Part shown: in pieces, positions 43,850 to 54,059 of the stretch | How the letters are laid out: the number at the start of each line of letters is the position of its first letter | Position numbering within the stretch: position 1 is the first letter of the stretch | Assembly (NCBI RefSeq): GCF_002797895.1 | Contig: NZ_PGES01000001.1 | Span: forward strand, 1,736,001 to 1,800,000 | Length of the DNA stretch: 64,000 nucleotides | Source: Janthinobacterium sp. 67 | GTDB lineage: Bacteria; Pseudomonadota; Gammaproteobacteria; Burkholderiales; Burkholderiaceae_D | Direction: 5' to 3' | Made by a program: the position numbers and the translations under genes | Notes under the pieces: model-generated | Seen by the model: the letters and a program-made list of their open reading frames with translations, nothing else | Database searches by the model: none | Told to the model about the DNA's origin: nothing

Positions 43850-46276
43850 TTACGAACGCAGTTTCGCGTCGTGGCCCTGCTTGGCGGCATCGATCAGAAC
43901 AGCCATCAGGCCATCGACGACATCGTCTTGCAGGGTGTTTTGAGTATCTTGCAAGCTAATCCGGAAAGCAAGGCTTTTTTCATCCGTTTCCAGCCCTTTT
44001 CCACGATATTCATCAAATAAAACAATGGCTTGCACGATACGTGCCGCCGGGCTCGCCTTGGCGGCGGCATGGAAGCTGTCGAGCAGATCCTGCACGGCCA
44101 CCGATTGCTTGACGACCACGGCCAGGTCGCGGCTGGCGCCAGGGAATTTCGAGATTTCCTGGTACACGGGCACGACTCTTTGCGTCAAGGCAGCGGCGTC
44201 GACTTCGAACAGCACGGGCGCCAGCGGCAAGTCGTACTTTTGCATCCAGCGCGGGTGCAATTCACCGATGAAACCGATGACCTTGCCATCGAGCTCCACG
44301 TTGGCCGAACGGCCAGGATGCAGGGCCGGATGTTCCGCCTTGGTGAAACGCAAGACCAGCGGCGCGAACAGCGCTTCCAGGTCCGCCTTCACGTCGAAGA
44401 AGTCGACCGTGCGCGAGGCCTGGCCCCACTGCTCGTCGGCCACCGCGCCGTAGGCCATGGCGGCCACGCGCTTCGGCTGGGCGTAGCCAGCCACCGACAA
44501 CGGGCCGTTTTCCACGCTGTCGTCGCGCTGGTAGATGGCGCCCACTTCGAAGATGCGCACGCGGTTCGTCTTGCGGTTCAGGTTGTAGCGTACGTTCGCG
44601 ATCAGGCTGCCGATCAGCGAGGAACGCATCACGCTCATCTGGCTGGCGATCGGGTTCTGCAATTTGATCGGATTCGTGTTGCCCGAGAAATCGCGCTCCC
44701 ATGCCGTATCGACAAAGCTCATGTTAACCACTTCCTGGAAGCCCAGGTCGGCCAGCTCATGACGTACCGCAAACAAGGAGCGGGTATTTTCCGGTGCAAT
44801 CTGCATCACGTTCGCGGCCACGGGCGGCAAGGTCGGGATGTTTTCAAAGCCGTACACGCGCGCCACTTCCTCGATCAGGTCTTCCTCGATCTCGATGTCG
44901 AAACGGTAGCTGGGCGAGGTCACGGAAAACACGCCGTCGGCCAGAGTAAATGGCAGGGCCAGGCGCGTGAAGATGTCGGCGATCAGCTCGTCATTGAGCG
45001 GCACGCCGATGACTTTTTGCGCGCGCGCCGTGCGCATCGTCACAGGCTGGCGTTGCGGCAAGTTCACCACGTGGTCGTCGACGGGACCGACGGTGGTCGC
45101 TGGCGTGCCGCAGATTTCCACGATCAGCGCGGTAATGCGCTCGATGTGCTCGACGGTGGTGGCGAAATCAACGCCGCGCTCGAAGCGGTGCGCCGCATCG
45201 GTCGAGAAATTCAGACGGCGTGCGCGGCCTTGAATGGCGTTCGGCCACCAGAATCCCGCTTCCAGGTAAATGCTGTCCGTATCGTCCGACACGGAGCTGG
45301 CGTCGCCGCCCATGATGCCGGCCAGCGATTCGATTTCCTGATCGTCGGCAATAACACCGACCCACTCGTCGACGGCAATGGTAGTGCCATTCAACAGCTT
45401 GACGGATTCGCCCGCCTTGCCCCAACGCACGTCGAGGCTGCCGTGGATCTTCGCCAGGTCGAATACATGGCTGGGACGGCCCAGTTCCAGCATGACATAG
45501 TTGGAAATGTCGACCAGGGCCGACAGCGGACGCTGGCCGCTGCGCTCGAGGCGCTGCTTCATCCAGTCCGGCGTGACTGCCTTGGCGTTCAAGCCGCGGA
45601 TGACACGGCCCGTGAAACGGCCGCACAGGTCCGGCGCGCTCACTTTCACGGGCAGGATTTCATCGCTGGAAACAGGCACGGTGCGGAACTGCGGCGCATG
45701 CAGGGGCACGCCCGTCAAGGCCGACACTTCGCGCGCCACGCCCAGCACGGACAGACAGTCCGCCTTGTTTGGCGTCAACTTGATGGTGAATTTCAAGTCG
45801 TTGAGCGCAAAGTAATCGCGGAAATTCTGGCCGATCGGCGCGTCGTCCGGCAATTCCATCAAGCCGGCGTTTTCTTCCGACAATTTCAATTCGCGCGCGG
45901 AACACAGCATGCCTTGCGACTCGACGCCGCGCAGCTGGCCCACCTTGATTTCAAACGGCTTGCCATCGGCGCCAGGCGGCAGCACGGCGCCGGCCATCGC
46001 GCAGACGACTTTCAAGCCCGGGCGCACGTTCGGCGCGCCGCAGACGATGTTGAGCATGGTGCCCGTGCCGACATCGACCTGGCATACATTCAGGCGGTCC
46101 GCATTCGGATGTTTTTCCATCTCCAGGACCAGGCCCACCACCACGTTCGAGAACGGCGGGGCGACAGGATCGACGTCCTCGACTTCGAGACCGGACATGG
46201 TCAGCAGATGGGCCAGTTCGTCCGAAGTCATCTTCGGATCGACCATGGTACGGAGCCAGTTTTCGGAAAATTGCAT
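43850..46276 (-). CDS. pheT: Phenylalanyl-tRNA synthetase beta subunit
   Basis: The 808-residue protein has the full PheT domain series: N-terminal fold, tRNA-binding OB domain (residues about 40-150), B3/B4 editing domain, B5 domain, and the C-terminal ferredoxin-like anticodon-binding domain ([18 protein letters not shown] and the [10 protein letters not shown] end). It pairs with PheS as a heterotetramer that charges tRNA-Phe. The ATG at 46276 has AAGG upstream; a TTG two codons earlier is less likely. It lies 78 bases after pheS. Confidence 0.96.
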   Translation of the reverse strand: MQFSENWLRTMVDPKMTSDELAHLLTMSGLEVEDVDPVAPPFSNVVVGLVLEMEKHPNADRLNVCQVDVGTGTMLNIVCGAPNVRPGLKVVCAMAGAVLPPGADGKPFEIKVGQLRGVESQGMLCSARELKLSEENAGLMELPDDAPIGQNFRDYFALNDLKFTIKLTPNKADCLSVLGVAREVSALTGVPLHAPQFRTVPVSSDEILPVKVSAPDLCGRFTGRVIRGLNAKAVTPDWMKQRLERSGQRPLSALVDISNYVMLELGRPSHVFDLAKIHGSLDVRWGKAGESVKLLNGTTIAVDEWVGVIADDQEIESLAGIMGGDASSVSDDTDSIYLEAGFWWPNAIQGRARRLNFSTDAAHRFERGVDFATTVEHIERITALIVEICGTPATTVGPVDDHVVNLPQRQPVTMRTARAQKVIGVPLNDELIADIFTRLALPFTLADGVFSVTSPSYRFDIEIEEDLIEEVARVYGFENIPTLPPVAANVMQIAPENTRSLFAVRHELADLGFQEVVNMSFVDTAWERDFSGNTNPIKLQNPIASQMSVMRSSLIGSLIANVRYNLNRKTNRVRIFEVGAIYQRDDSVENGPLSVAGYAQPKRVAAMAYGAVADEQWGQASRTVDFFDVKADLEALFAPLVLRFTKAEHPALHPGRSANVELDGKVIGFIGELHPRWMQKYDLPLAPVLFEVDAAALTQRVVPVYQEISKFPGASRDLAVVVKQSVAVQDLLDSFHAAAKASPAARIVQAIVLFDEYRGKGLETDEKSLAFRISLQDTQNTLQDDVVDGLMAVLIDAAKQGHDAKLRS

Positions 46277-46354
46277 AATCAAGCCTTCAAAGGGTCAAAG
46301 CTCACAGCGCGAGCGCACAGGCGCTCAAGCGCCATGAATCAAACGGAACAACGT

Positions 46355-47371
46355 TTAGTTGAATTGCTTCAAGAAACGCAAGTCGCCTTCGTAGAACAGG
46401 CGCAGGTCGTTGATGCCGTAACGCAGCATCGTCAAGCGTTCCAGGCCGGAACCGAAAGCGAAACCGATGAATTTCTCGGGATCGAGGCCGAAGTTCTTCA
46501 CGACGGTCGGATGCACCTGGCCGGCGCCCGACACTTCCAGCCAGCGGCCCTTCAATGGACCGGAGCCAAAGGCGATGTCGATCTCGGCCGACGGTTCCGT
46601 GAACGGGAAGTACGACGGGCGGAAGCGCACCTGCAGGTCGTCCGTCTCGAAGAAGGCCTTGACGAAGTTCAGGTACACGCCCTTCAAGTCGGCAAAGCTG
46701 ATGTCTTCGGCGATCCACAGGCCTTCGACCTGGTGGAACATGGGCGAATGGGTGGCGTCGCTGTCGACGCGGTAGGTGCGGCCCGGCGCGATGACCTTGA
46801 TCGGTGGCGTATGCGTGCGCGCATAGCGCACCTGCATCGGGCTCGTGTGCGTGCGCAGCAGCAAGGGCTTGCCATCGGTGTCGTTGCCATCGATGTAGAA
46901 CGTATCTTGCATGGAACGGGCTGGATGGTTTTCCGGGCTGTTGAGCGCCGTGAAGTTGGTCCAGTCGTTTTCGATTTCAGGGCCGTCGGCCACGTCGAAA
47001 CCGATGGAGCGGAAGATTTCCTCGACCCGCTCCCACGTGCGCATCACGGGATGGATGCCGCCTGGCATGCGGCCACGGCCTGGCAGGGTCACGTCGATCG
47101 CTTCGGCGTTCAAACGGCCTTGCATCTGCGCATCGGCCAATGCATCACGGCGCGCCGTCAGCGCGTCTTCGATCTGCACTTTGACGGCGTTGATCAGGGC
47201 GCCCTGCGCCTTGCGCGCGTCCGGGTCCAGCTTGCCCAGGCCCTTCATCATTTCGGTAATCTGGCCAGTCTTGCCCAGGTAGCGGGCTTTGGCGTTCTCA
47301 AGTGCGGCAGCGTCTGCGGCGGCGATAAAGTCAGCCTGGGCCGAGACGACGAGTTCTTCTAGGGAGTTCAT
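46355..47371 (-). CDS. pheS: Phenylalanyl-tRNA synthetase alpha subunit
   Basis: The 338-residue protein is the catalytic class II subunit. Motif 2 is seen in [21 protein letters not shown] (split by the turn) and motif 3 in [17 protein letters not shown]; an N-terminal coiled coil (residues 1-85) binds tRNA. AGGAA lies 8 bases before the ATG at 47371. A hairpin with a broken T tract lies in the 147-base gap after rplT, a possible attenuator as known for enterobacterial pheST, though no phenylalanine-rich leader peptide was found here. Confidence 0.96.
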   Translation of the reverse strand: MNSLEELVVSAQADFIAAADAAALENAKARYLGKTGQITEMMKGLGKLDPDARKAQGALINAVKVQIEDALTARRDALADAQMQGRLNAEAIDVTLPGRGRMPGGIHPVMRTWERVEEIFRSIGFDVADGPEIENDWTNFTALNSPENHPARSMQDTFYIDGNDTDGKPLLLRTHTSPMQVRYARTHTPPIKVIAPGRTYRVDSDATHSPMFHQVEGLWIAEDISFADLKGVYLNFVKAFFETDDLQVRFRPSYFPFTEPSAEIDIAFGSGPLKGRWLEVSGAGQVHPTVVKNFGLDPEKFIGFAFGSGLERLTMLRYGINDLRLFYEGDLRFLKQFN

Positions 47372-47426
47372 GCGGCATTTCCTGTTTTGGACATCAATTC
47401 TGGACCCGATTATCAAAAGTCCAACA

Positions 47427-47471
47427 ATCAAAAACGGAAACGGGGCATAAGGTGTTAAAACCCCTGCCCCG
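47427..47471 (-). terminator. Hairpin upstream of pheS, terminator or attenuator
   Basis: On the minus strand CGGGGCA and TGCCCCG form a 7-bp stem that may extend through GGGGTTTTAACACC, followed by TTTCCGTTTTTGAT. A second dyad (ACGTCA and TGACGT) lies just before it and could act as a competing stem. The T tract is interrupted, so it is probably partial. Confidence 0.45.
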
Positions 47472-47518
47472 CTCTTTATGACGTCACCCTACGGATGACG
47501 TTGTGCAATAACCGATGC

Positions 47519-47878
47519 TTACGCAGCGATTTTTGCTTTAACTGCGTTGACAATCGCAGCGAATGCTGGCTTGTCCATCACAGCCATATCGGCCAGGACT
47601 TTACGGTCCAGTTCGATATTTGCTTTTTTCAAGCCGTTCATGAATACGCTGTACGTTACGCCATGCTCACGGGAAGCGGCGTTGATACGGGCGATCCACA
47701 GGCGGCGGAAAACGCGCTTCTTGTTGCGGCGATCGCGGTAAGCGTATTGGCCAGCGCGCATAACTGCTTGCTTGGCAACACGGTATACACGGCTGCGGCG
47801 ACCACGGTAGCCTTTAGCTTGAACAAGAATCTTCTTATGACGGGCACGAGCTGTAACCCCACGTTTTACTCTAGGCAT
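47519..47878 (-). CDS. rplT: 50S ribosomal protein L20
   Basis: The 119-residue basic protein is a full-length L20, recognised by [16 protein letters not shown] at the start and by the central [16 protein letters not shown] and [11 protein letters not shown] blocks. It is an early 50S assembly protein and in E. coli represses the rpmI-rplT mRNA. It follows rpmI after 26 bases. Confidence 0.98.
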   Translation of the reverse strand: MPRVKRGVTARARHKKILVQAKGYRGRRSRVYRVAKQAVMRAGQYAYRDRRNKKRVFRRLWIARINAASREHGVTYSVFMNGLKKANIELDRKVLADMAVMDKPAFAAIVNAVKAKIAA

Positions 47879-47904
47879 AGTAACTCCTTAAATTGAGTGT
47901 GAGA

Positions 47905-48102
47905 TTAAGCAGTCGGCATCATGCGCATGACGGATGTGACATCCGATGCGTTGATGTTACGGGTACCGCGCAACTGACGTTTGTTTTTGGTGGTTTTCTT
48001 GGTCAGGATGTGGCGTTTGAACGCGTGACCCGACTTGACTGTTCCACCTGGACGCACGCGAAAACGTTTTTTCGCGGAGCTTTTGGTCTTCATTTTAGGC
48101 AT
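47905..48102 (-). CDS. rpmI: 50S ribosomal protein L35
   Basis: The 65-residue basic protein is L35 ([20 protein letters not shown] start). The ATG at 48102 is the normal family start. It lies 227 bases after infC; the gap contains a GC-rich 11-bp hairpin that may belong to an L20-responsive leader. Confidence 0.98.
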   Translation of the reverse strand: MPKMKTKSSAKKRFRVRPGGTVKSGHAFKRHILTKKTTKNKRQLRGTRNINASDVTSVMRMMPTA

Positions 48103-48221
48103 AGCAATCTGTCCTCTTACGGACAGCTCCATTTATAACAGGATTGCAGGTGGCAACACGACGCTGCGCTTAGATGCCTGCTTTCACATGTTGTGCAGCG
48201 GATGCGAGTCCACTACAGTTC

Positions 48222-48253
48222 GCGCGGCCCGGGCATTGCTGACCGGGCCGCGC
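48222..48253 (-). promoter_or_regulatory. GC-rich hairpin in the infC-rpmI gap, candidate L20 leader
   Basis: GCGCGGCCCGG and CCGGGCCGCGC pair perfectly over 11 bp around a 10-base loop. It lies 120 bases before rpmI. No T tract follows, so it is not a simple terminator. L20 binding is inferred from E. coli, where the repressor site is in this part of the operon. Confidence 0.45.
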
Positions 48254-48329
48254 AAATTCTGCCTGGGGTGTGACACCGCGCCAATGCCGGCGCGAGCAGT
48301 TTCCACCCACAGTAAAACGCTATTGTATC

Positions 48330-48851
48330 TTACTTCTTCTTCTTAGGCGAAAGAACCATGATCATTTGGCGGCCTTCCATCTTCGGGAACTGCTCGACCT
48401 GGCCATACGGCTCCAGATCGGCTTTCAGACGTTCCAGCATGCGGAAGCCAATATCCTGATGCGCCATCTCACGACCGCGGAAACGCAAGGTAATCTTGGT
48501 TTTATCGCCATCTTCAAGGAACTTGATGAGATTACGCAACTTGATATTGTAGTCACCATCATCAGTCCCCGGGCGGAATTTGACTTCCTTCACGAGGATG
48601 ATCTTTTGCTTCAATTTGGCTTCGTGAGCTTTCTTTTGCTCCGAATACTTAAATTTGCCGTAGTCCATCAAACGGCACACCGGTGGCTGCGCGGTAGGCG
48701 CAATTTCCACCAGGTCGACGTTTGCCTCTTCCGCCAGGCGGAAGGCTTCAGCCAAACTTACGATACCGAGTGGCTCGTTATCGACCCCGCTTAAACGCAT
48801 TTCAGGGGCAGTGATTTCGCCATTGATGCGATGTGACTTGTCAGTAGCTAT
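48330..48851 (-). CDS. infC: Translation initiation factor IF-3, non-AUG start
   Basis: The 173-residue protein has the IF3 N-domain ([19 protein letters not shown]), linker and C-domain, ending in KKKK. No ATG, GTG or TTG stands at the expected start. The frame upstream reads ATA GCT ACT GAC AAG TCA CAT, with AAAGGA 7 bases before ATA, and gives the normal N-terminus M-A-T-D-K-S-H. Other infC genes use rare AUU so that IF3 can repress its own translation; here the start appears to be AUA at 48851. The first ATG would remove about 17 residues of the N-domain. It lies 51 bases after thrS. Confidence 0.93.
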   Translation of the reverse strand: MATDKSHRINGEITAPEMRLSGVDNEPLGIVSLAEAFRLAEEANVDLVEIAPTAQPPVCRLMDYGKFKYSEQKKAHEAKLKQKIILVKEVKFRPGTDDGDYNIKLRNLIKFLEDGDKTKITLRFRGREMAHQDIGFRMLERLKADLEPYGQVEQFPKMEGRQMIMVLSPKKKK

Positions 48852-48902
48852 TGTAATTTCCTTTAAAAATCTTGTAAGACGGTCGTGCAGCGAGTTTCCT
48901 CG

Positions 48903-50810
48903 TCAGGCCTTGGTGTCGACTTCATGTTTGAGTCGCTCTATCAGGGCATCGACGGACATGACGCCCAGATCGACATTGCCCCGCGCCCGCACGGCCACTG
49001 TATTCGCATCCCGCTCTTTGTCGCCAATCACTAAGATGTAAGGCAATTTTTGTACGGAATGTTCACGTATTTTATAGGTAATCTTCTCGTTACGCAAATC
49101 AGCCTGTACGCGCAGCCCCGCTTTGCGCAGTTTTGTTGTTACTTCTTGTACATAATCAGCTTGAGCGTCGGAAATATTCAACACCGACACTTGTACCGGC
49201 GACAACCACAGCGGCATGGCACCCGCATAGTGTTCGATCAGGATGCCGATGAAACGTTCCAGCGAACCGACGATCGCGCGGTGCAGCATGATCGGCACCT
49301 GGCGCGTGTTGTCCACTGCCACGTATTCCGCACCCAGGCGGCCCGGCATCGACGGATCGATCTGCACCGTGCCCACTTGCCATGCGCGGCCCAGACTATC
49401 CTTCAGATGGTACTCGATCTTCGGACCATAGAACGCGCCCTCGCCCGGCAACTCCGTCCATTCCACGCCGCAGGCGCGCAAGGCCGAACGCAGGGATTCC
49501 TCGGCAAAATCCCACGACTCTTCCGTGCCGATGCGATTGTCCGGACGCAAGGCCAGTTTCACATCGATATTCGTGAAGCCGAAAGCCGTGTACACATCCA
49601 TCGCCTGCTGGTGGAACGCCGTCACTTCGCCGGCGATCTGCTCTTCCAGGCAGAAGATGTGGCCGTCATCCTGCGTAAAGCCGCGCACGCGCATCATGCC
49701 GTGCAAGGCGCCCGACGGCTCGTTGCGGTGGCATTGACCGAATTCGCCGTAGCGCAATGGCAGGTCGCGGTAGCTGCGCATGCCATTGTTGAAAATCTGG
49801 ATATGGCCAGGGCAATTCATTGGCTTCAGCGCATAGGCGCGGTTTTCCGATTCCGTGATGAACATGTTTTCACGGTAATTGTCCCAGTGACCGGTTTTTT
49901 CCCACAGGCCGCGGTCGAGAATTTGCGGCGCCTTGACTTCCTGATAGCCATTGACCTGGTACACATTGCGCATGTATTGCTCGACTTGCTGCCAGATCGA
50001 CCAGCCTTTCGGGTGCCAGAAGATCAGACCCGGCGCCTCTTCCTGGAAATGGAAGAAATCGAGCTGCTTGCCCAGCTTGCGGTGGTCGCGCTTTTCCGCC
50101 TCTTCCAGGTTGTGCAGATACAGTTCCTGGTCTTCCTTCTTGGCCCAGGCCGTGCCATAGATACGCTGCAGCATCTCGTTTTTCGAGTCGCCGCGCCAGT
50201 AGGCGCCGGCCAGTTTCATCAGCTTGAACACTTTCAGCTTGCCCGTCGATGGCACGTGCGGGCCGCGGCACAAGTCCGTGAACTTGCCTTCAGAATACAG
50301 CGACACTTCCTGGTCGGCCGGGATCGAGCCGATCAATTCGGCCTTGTACGCTTCGCCGATGCCCTTGAAGTACTCGATGGCTTCGTCGCGCGCGACAACC
50401 TTGCGCGTGACTTGCTCATCCTTCTTGGCCAGCTCGGCCATCTTCTTTTCGATCGCCGTCAGATCTTCGGGCGTGAACGGACGCTTGTAGGCGAAGTCAT
50501 AGTAAAAGCCATTGTCGATCACGGGACCGATGGTCACTTGTGCATCGGGGAACAATTCCTTGACGGCATACGCCAGCAAGTGGGCCGTCGAGTGGCGGAT
50601 CACTTCCAGGCCATCGGCGTCCTTGTCCGTCACGATCGCCAGTTCCGCGTCCTGCTCGATCAGATAGGAGGTATCGACCAGCTTGCCATCGACCTTGCCG
50701 GCCAGGGCAGCCTTGGCCAGGCCGGTACCAATATTGGCCGCAACCTGGGCCACGGTGACCGGGCCGTCGAATTGACGGGCGGAACCATCGGGAAGTCGGA
50801 TTGTAAGCAT
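48903..50810 (-). CDS. thrS: Threonyl-tRNA synthetase
   Basis: The 635-residue protein has a TGS domain (residues 1-60), the editing domain with [11 protein letters not shown], the class II core with [31 protein letters not shown] (motif 2) and [16 protein letters not shown] (motif 3), and an anticodon-binding domain. GGAG lies 6 bases before the ATG at 50810. A terminator at 50891-50918 separates it from the tRNA genes, so thrS probably has its own promoter within about 80 bases or relies on read-through. Confidence 0.97.
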   Translation of the reverse strand: MLTIRLPDGSARQFDGPVTVAQVAANIGTGLAKAALAGKVDGKLVDTSYLIEQDAELAIVTDKDADGLEVIRHSTAHLLAYAVKELFPDAQVTIGPVIDNGFYYDFAYKRPFTPEDLTAIEKKMAELAKKDEQVTRKVVARDEAIEYFKGIGEAYKAELIGSIPADQEVSLYSEGKFTDLCRGPHVPSTGKLKVFKLMKLAGAYWRGDSKNEMLQRIYGTAWAKKEDQELYLHNLEEAEKRDHRKLGKQLDFFHFQEEAPGLIFWHPKGWSIWQQVEQYMRNVYQVNGYQEVKAPQILDRGLWEKTGHWDNYRENMFITESENRAYALKPMNCPGHIQIFNNGMRSYRDLPLRYGEFGQCHRNEPSGALHGMMRVRGFTQDDGHIFCLEEQIAGEVTAFHQQAMDVYTAFGFTNIDVKLALRPDNRIGTEESWDFAEESLRSALRACGVEWTELPGEGAFYGPKIEYHLKDSLGRAWQVGTVQIDPSMPGRLGAEYVAVDNTRQVPIMLHRAIVGSLERFIGILIEHYAGAMPLWLSPVQVSVLNISDAQADYVQEVTTKLRKAGLRVQADLRNEKITYKIREHSVQKLPYILVIGDKERDANTVAVRARGNVDLGVMSVDALIERLKHEVDTKA

Positions 50811-50890
50811 ATTGATCTCCATATCGGCGCTGGCGCCAGGTAAAACTGCAATGTGGTGTGAACTGAAAAACTGAAAGGAAAACGCGGACG

Positions 50891-50918
50891 CAAAAAAACG
50901 CGGACTAGCCGCGTTTTT
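50891..50918 (-). terminator. Terminator between the tRNA-Val genes and thrS
   Basis: AAAAACGCGG and CCGCGTTTTT form a 10-bp stem around a 5-base loop. On the minus strand it is followed by seven T bases. It would end the tRNA transcript; if transcription normally continues into thrS it would be an attenuator. Confidence 0.8.
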
Positions 50919-51023
50919 CACTTTCTTGAGACAAAGGAAACCCGTTCGACTAGCGTCACTCCCAAAGCTTGGTAGTAGTTCGCGGTGTCATAACCGGTTT
51001 ACCCTTTCTCTTTAACTGCATTC

Positions 51024-51100
51024 TGGTGGGCGGTGAGGAATTCGAATCCCCGACCCCTTGGATGTCGACCAAGTATTCTAACCAGCTGAACTAACCGCCC
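51024..51100 (-). tRNA. tRNA-Val(GAC), copy 2
   Basis: A complete 77-base cloverleaf with encoded CCA: acceptor stem GGGCGGT/ACCGCCC, D stem GTTC/GAAT, anticodon stem CTTGG/CCAAG with loop TCGACAT, T stem GGGGA/TCCTC. The anticodon is GAC. Base 33 is C, where almost all tRNAs have U. The gene is identical to the copy at 51164-51240. Confidence 0.96.
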
Positions 51101-51163
51101 GTAAAACTTTTTTATCGATTACTGCATCAGCAACCGTCTTTAAAACCATCTACTGCCAAATTC

Positions 51164-51240
51164 TGGTGGGCGGTGAGGAATTCGAATCCCCGACCCCTTG
51201 GATGTCGACCAAGTATTCTAACCAGCTGAACTAACCGCCC
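51164..51240 (-). tRNA. tRNA-Val(GAC), copy 1
   Basis: Identical in all 77 bases to the copy at 51024-51100, 63 bases apart. It lies directly after a strong sigma-70 promoter, so both copies are likely cut from one transcript. The anticodon loop again has C33. Confidence 0.96.
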
Positions 51241-51251
51241 CGAAGACCAGC

Positions 51252-51280
51252 ATTATAGAGAGGCTTTCCCAGAATGACAA
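51252..51280 (-). promoter_or_regulatory. sigma-70 promoter of the tRNA-Val genes
   Basis: On the minus strand TTGTCA, a 17-base spacer and TATAAT form a near-consensus promoter. The -10 ends 12 bases before the first tRNA base, so the 5' leader is only a few bases long. Confidence 0.9.
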
Positions 51281-51376
51281 GGGCTGTTTTACAGGAAACT
51301 TTAATCATTCTCCGGGCGTCAGCCTCCTTTATATGGAGGGGGCCCGCAGCGCCTTGAATGCCGCTAGAATCGGGGC

Positions 51377-51841
51377 ATGAATTCCACCATACTAACTTGG
51401 CTGAAAACCCTGAGCCGCATTTGCGGTTTTGAAACGGCCGACTCCTTCCCGCCCCATCATCCGTATGCGCGCACGCGCTGGGACGCCGCGTATTTCGATA
51501 TCGCTTCCGACGTGAAACCCGACGAGATCGAACGGCGCATCTGCGCAGCCATCGCCAACACGCCGAGCGTCTTCGCCTACATCACCAATCCCACGCCGCG
51601 CATGCAGCGCGCGCTGCTGAACGTGATCCACGACCGGCTGCGGCGCCAGCCCGGCGCGGGCGCCACGGACCTGGTCTTGTTATTGATCAACGCCTACGCC
51701 AGCGACCACATCACGGAAGCCGTGCCCGGCCTGCGCGCCCTGATCGTCAACACGGAACATGAAGACACGAACCTGCGCGTGCATGCCATCCTGGAATTGC
51801 TGGTGGGCACGCCGCGCGGGCTGGACGTCATCGACATGTAG
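51377..51841 (+). CDS. Hypothetical protein, 154 residues
   Basis: The soluble 154-residue product has no signal peptide or membrane span. It is rich in helices; DEIERRICAAIANTPSVFAY and GATDLVLLLINAYASDHITE look like alpha-solenoid or HEAT-like turns, and the C-terminal part VNTEHEDTNLRVHAILELLV also fits. An AGAATC -10-like element lies just before the ATG. I do not recognise the family. It is tail-to-tail with the acyltransferase gene, 3 bases apart. Confidence 0.72.
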   Translation: MNSTILTWLKTLSRICGFETADSFPPHHPYARTRWDAAYFDIASDVKPDEIERRICAAIANTPSVFAYITNPTPRMQRALLNVIHDRLRRQPGAGATDLVLLLINAYASDHITEAVPGLRALIVNTEHEDTNLRVHAILELLVGTPRGLDVIDM

Positions 51842-51844
51842 TCG

Positions 51845-52957
51845 TCATGCATGATTGGCGGGCACATAACGCGCCCGCAAGCGCATGAACGGCGTTTCCA
51901 CCAATGCATATAAAAGCCAGCCCGTGGCGATACTGACAGCAATACTGACCAGTATCGCCGTGAGGCTATCGGCGCCATGGCCAAAGTCTTGCAAATAGGG
52001 CCGCAATAAAATGCACAGCTGCTTGTGCAGCAGATAAATCGCATACGACCACAGGGCCAGGCTGGCCGCGCCCGGCACGCGCAGTTTATACAGGGCACTG
52101 GCGGGACTCAACGCCGCGATCAGCAGCAGGGTAAAACTGGCGGCCAGGGCAGGATAGCCGAACACCGTCACCCAGTAGCCATAGTGATCGTTCAGGAATA
52201 CATAAAACATCAGCGCCGTGCCCGCGATTCCCGCGAGCAAGCTGCGGTTGCCATGGGATGTCAGGCGCGTCCAGGCGGCCGGATGGTAATTTCTCAGCAG
52301 CGCCAGCGCCACACCCGCCACCAGCTCGTCGAAGCGGCACCACGACGCGTAATAAATATACTTGTAATAGCCAAGGCCGCCGCGCGGCGCTTGCACATAC
52401 TCATCCCACAAATAGGCGCGCACCAGCATGCCCACGATAAAGCTGGCGGCCACGGCCACCCACGCCCACAGCAGGGACTTGCGGCAGGCGGCGATCAACA
52501 GCGCCACGGCCGGCAGCAGCACGTAGAACTGCTCTTCCACGCACAGCGACCAGGCATGCGAAAACGCCGTACCCGGCGTCAGATTGATGTTTTGCGTAAA
52601 GGTCAGGAATTTCCACAGCGGCAATAACACACTATCGCCGCGAAACGCGGGCCACAAATAATAGAGGGCCAGCACGGCGTAGAAACTGGGCAAGGTGCGC
52701 AGGAAGCGCCGCGCATAGAAACGGGGCAAGGAAAAACCGTGCTCGCTGCGCAAGGCCGCAAAAATCTGGTTGCCGATCAGATAGCCACTGAGGGCAAAGA
52801 ACAGGTCCACGCCCGTCCAGCCGATTTCGCCCCAGAAACCAAACGCCCCGCCCTCGCTGACGAACAGCAAATAATGGTTCATGAAGACGAGCACGATGGC
52901 TGCCGCGCGCAGGGTATCGAGGCCAGACAGGCGCGAAGAAGATGAGGAAGACGACAT
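51845..52957 (-). CDS. Acyltransferase 3 family membrane protein
   Basis: The 370-residue protein has about ten membrane spans. The family start is seen in SGLDTLRAAAIVLVFMNHY, whose His is thought to be catalytic, then FFALSGYLIGNQ and WSLCVEEQFYVLLP. Such proteins add acetyl or succinyl groups to sugars or lipids at the inner membrane (OafA/NodX-like). A Ser-rich stretch (MSSSSSSSR) precedes the first span. The acceptor is unknown; no polysaccharide genes are adjacent. Confidence 0.88.
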   Translation of the reverse strand: MSSSSSSSRLSGLDTLRAAAIVLVFMNHYLLFVSEGGAFGFWGEIGWTGVDLFFALSGYLIGNQIFAALRSEHGFSLPRFYARRFLRTLPSFYAVLALYYLWPAFRGDSVLLPLWKFLTFTQNINLTPGTAFSHAWSLCVEEQFYVLLPAVALLIAACRKSLLWAWVAVAASFIVGMLVRAYLWDEYVQAPRGGLGYYKYIYYASWCRFDELVAGVALALLRNYHPAAWTRLTSHGNRSLLAGIAGTALMFYVFLNDHYGYWVTVFGYPALAASFTLLLIAALSPASALYKLRVPGAASLALWSYAIYLLHKQLCILLRPYLQDFGHGADSLTAILVSIAVSIATGWLLYALVETPFMRLRARYVPANHA

Positions 52958-53096
52958 GGATCTCGGCAAGGAAAAACAACGGTGGCGCCGATCATGCCAT
53001 GCCGAGCCCGGCCACGCGCACATTTTTACGGGAGCCTGTGGCGAATCCCGCTAAAATATGCCGACCCCGCTTTCCCTTTCCGCAACAGCATAGGAT

Positions 53097-54059
53097 ATGT
53101 CCAGCATGAGCAGCGCACTCCACTTCAAGTCCATCAACTACACGGGCCAGGGCAGCGGCCCGCGCCTGATCGTCACCGGCGCCGTACACGGCAATGAAAC
53201 CTGCGGCACCAAGGGCATACACCGCGTGATGGCTGAACTCGACAGCGGCGCCCTCTCCATCGCGGCCGGCAGCGTCACGTTCGTGCCCATCACCAACCCG
53301 CTCGCTTACGCCAAGGGCGTGCGCAGCGGCGACCGCAACCTGAACCGCAACCTCTTCCCGAACGACAATCCGCAGGATTTCGAAGACCGCATCGCCAACT
53401 GGCTGTGCCCGCTGCTGGGCCAGCACGACGTGCTGCTGGACTTGCATTCGTTCAACGCCGACAGCCAGCCTTTCGTGATGGTGGGGCCGCGCAACAACGA
53501 TGGCCCGCTGCAACCGTTCAAGCACGAAGACAAGGAACGCGCGCTGGCGCGCCGCCTGGGCGTGCGCCGCTTCGTCGACGGCTGGCTGCAAACGTATGGT
53601 GCCGGCGTACAGCGCCGCCTGGGCAGCAGCGACCAGGTGGGCATGGTCTTGCGCTACGGCGTGGGCACGACGGAATACATGCGCTCGACGGGCGGTTATG
53701 CGCTGACCCTGGAATGCGGCCAGCACGCGGACCCGGCCGCGCCGGATGTGGCCTACCGCGCCATCATGAATACGCTCGCCTTCCTCGGCTTCATCGACGC
53801 GCCGCAGCCGGAACCGATCGCCGATGCCGACATGGAAGCGCTGAACATGGTTGTCGTGCACGACAAGCTCGATGCGGGCGACCGCTTCATCAAGACCTGG
53901 TCCAGCTTTGACAAGGTGCAACAGGGCGAGCAGATCGGCGTGCGCGCGGACGGCACGCCCGTGACGGCCGAGTTCGACGCCTACATCCTGTTCCCGGACG
54001 TCAACGCGCAAGCCAATGCCGAGTGGTATTACCTGGCGCGGGTTGCCGCCAGTTTCTGA
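53097..54059 (+). CDS. AstE/aspartoacylase-like zinc deacylase
   Basis: The 320-residue protein has the M14-like AstE/ASPA fold: zinc ligands His and Glu in GAVHGNETCG and His in LDLHSFN, plus the arginine-rich DRNLNRNLFPND and the late ECGQHADP. It should remove an acyl group from an N-acylated amino acid or similar amide in the cytoplasm. A distinct C-terminal beta domain (residues about 240-320) is normal for the family. Its neighbours give no hint about substrate. A second ATG at codon 4 is possible. Confidence 0.85.
   Translation: MSSMSSALHFKSINYTGQGSGPRLIVTGAVHGNETCGTKGIHRVMAELDSGALSIAAGSVTFVPITNPLAYAKGVRSGDRNLNRNLFPNDNPQDFEDRIANWLCPLLGQHDVLLDLHSFNADSQPFVMVGPRNNDGPLQPFKHEDKERALARRLGVRRFVDGWLQTYGAGVQRRLGSSDQVGMVLRYGVGTTEYMRSTGGYALTLECGQHADPAAPDVAYRAIMNTLAFLGFIDAPQPEPIADADMEALNMVVVHDKLDAGDRFIKTWSSFDKVQQGEQIGVRADGTPVTAEFDAYILFPDVNAQANAEWYYLARVAASF

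Noticed and set aside
51024..51240. The two tRNAs as tRNA-Asp(GTC)
   Set aside because: GTC would have to lie at positions 31-33; the 5-bp stem CTTGG/CCAAG fixes the anticodon as GAC.
51019..51240. Tandem tRNA repeat as an integration site of a mobile element
   Set aside because: Only 63 bases separate the copies and no integrase or cargo is present.
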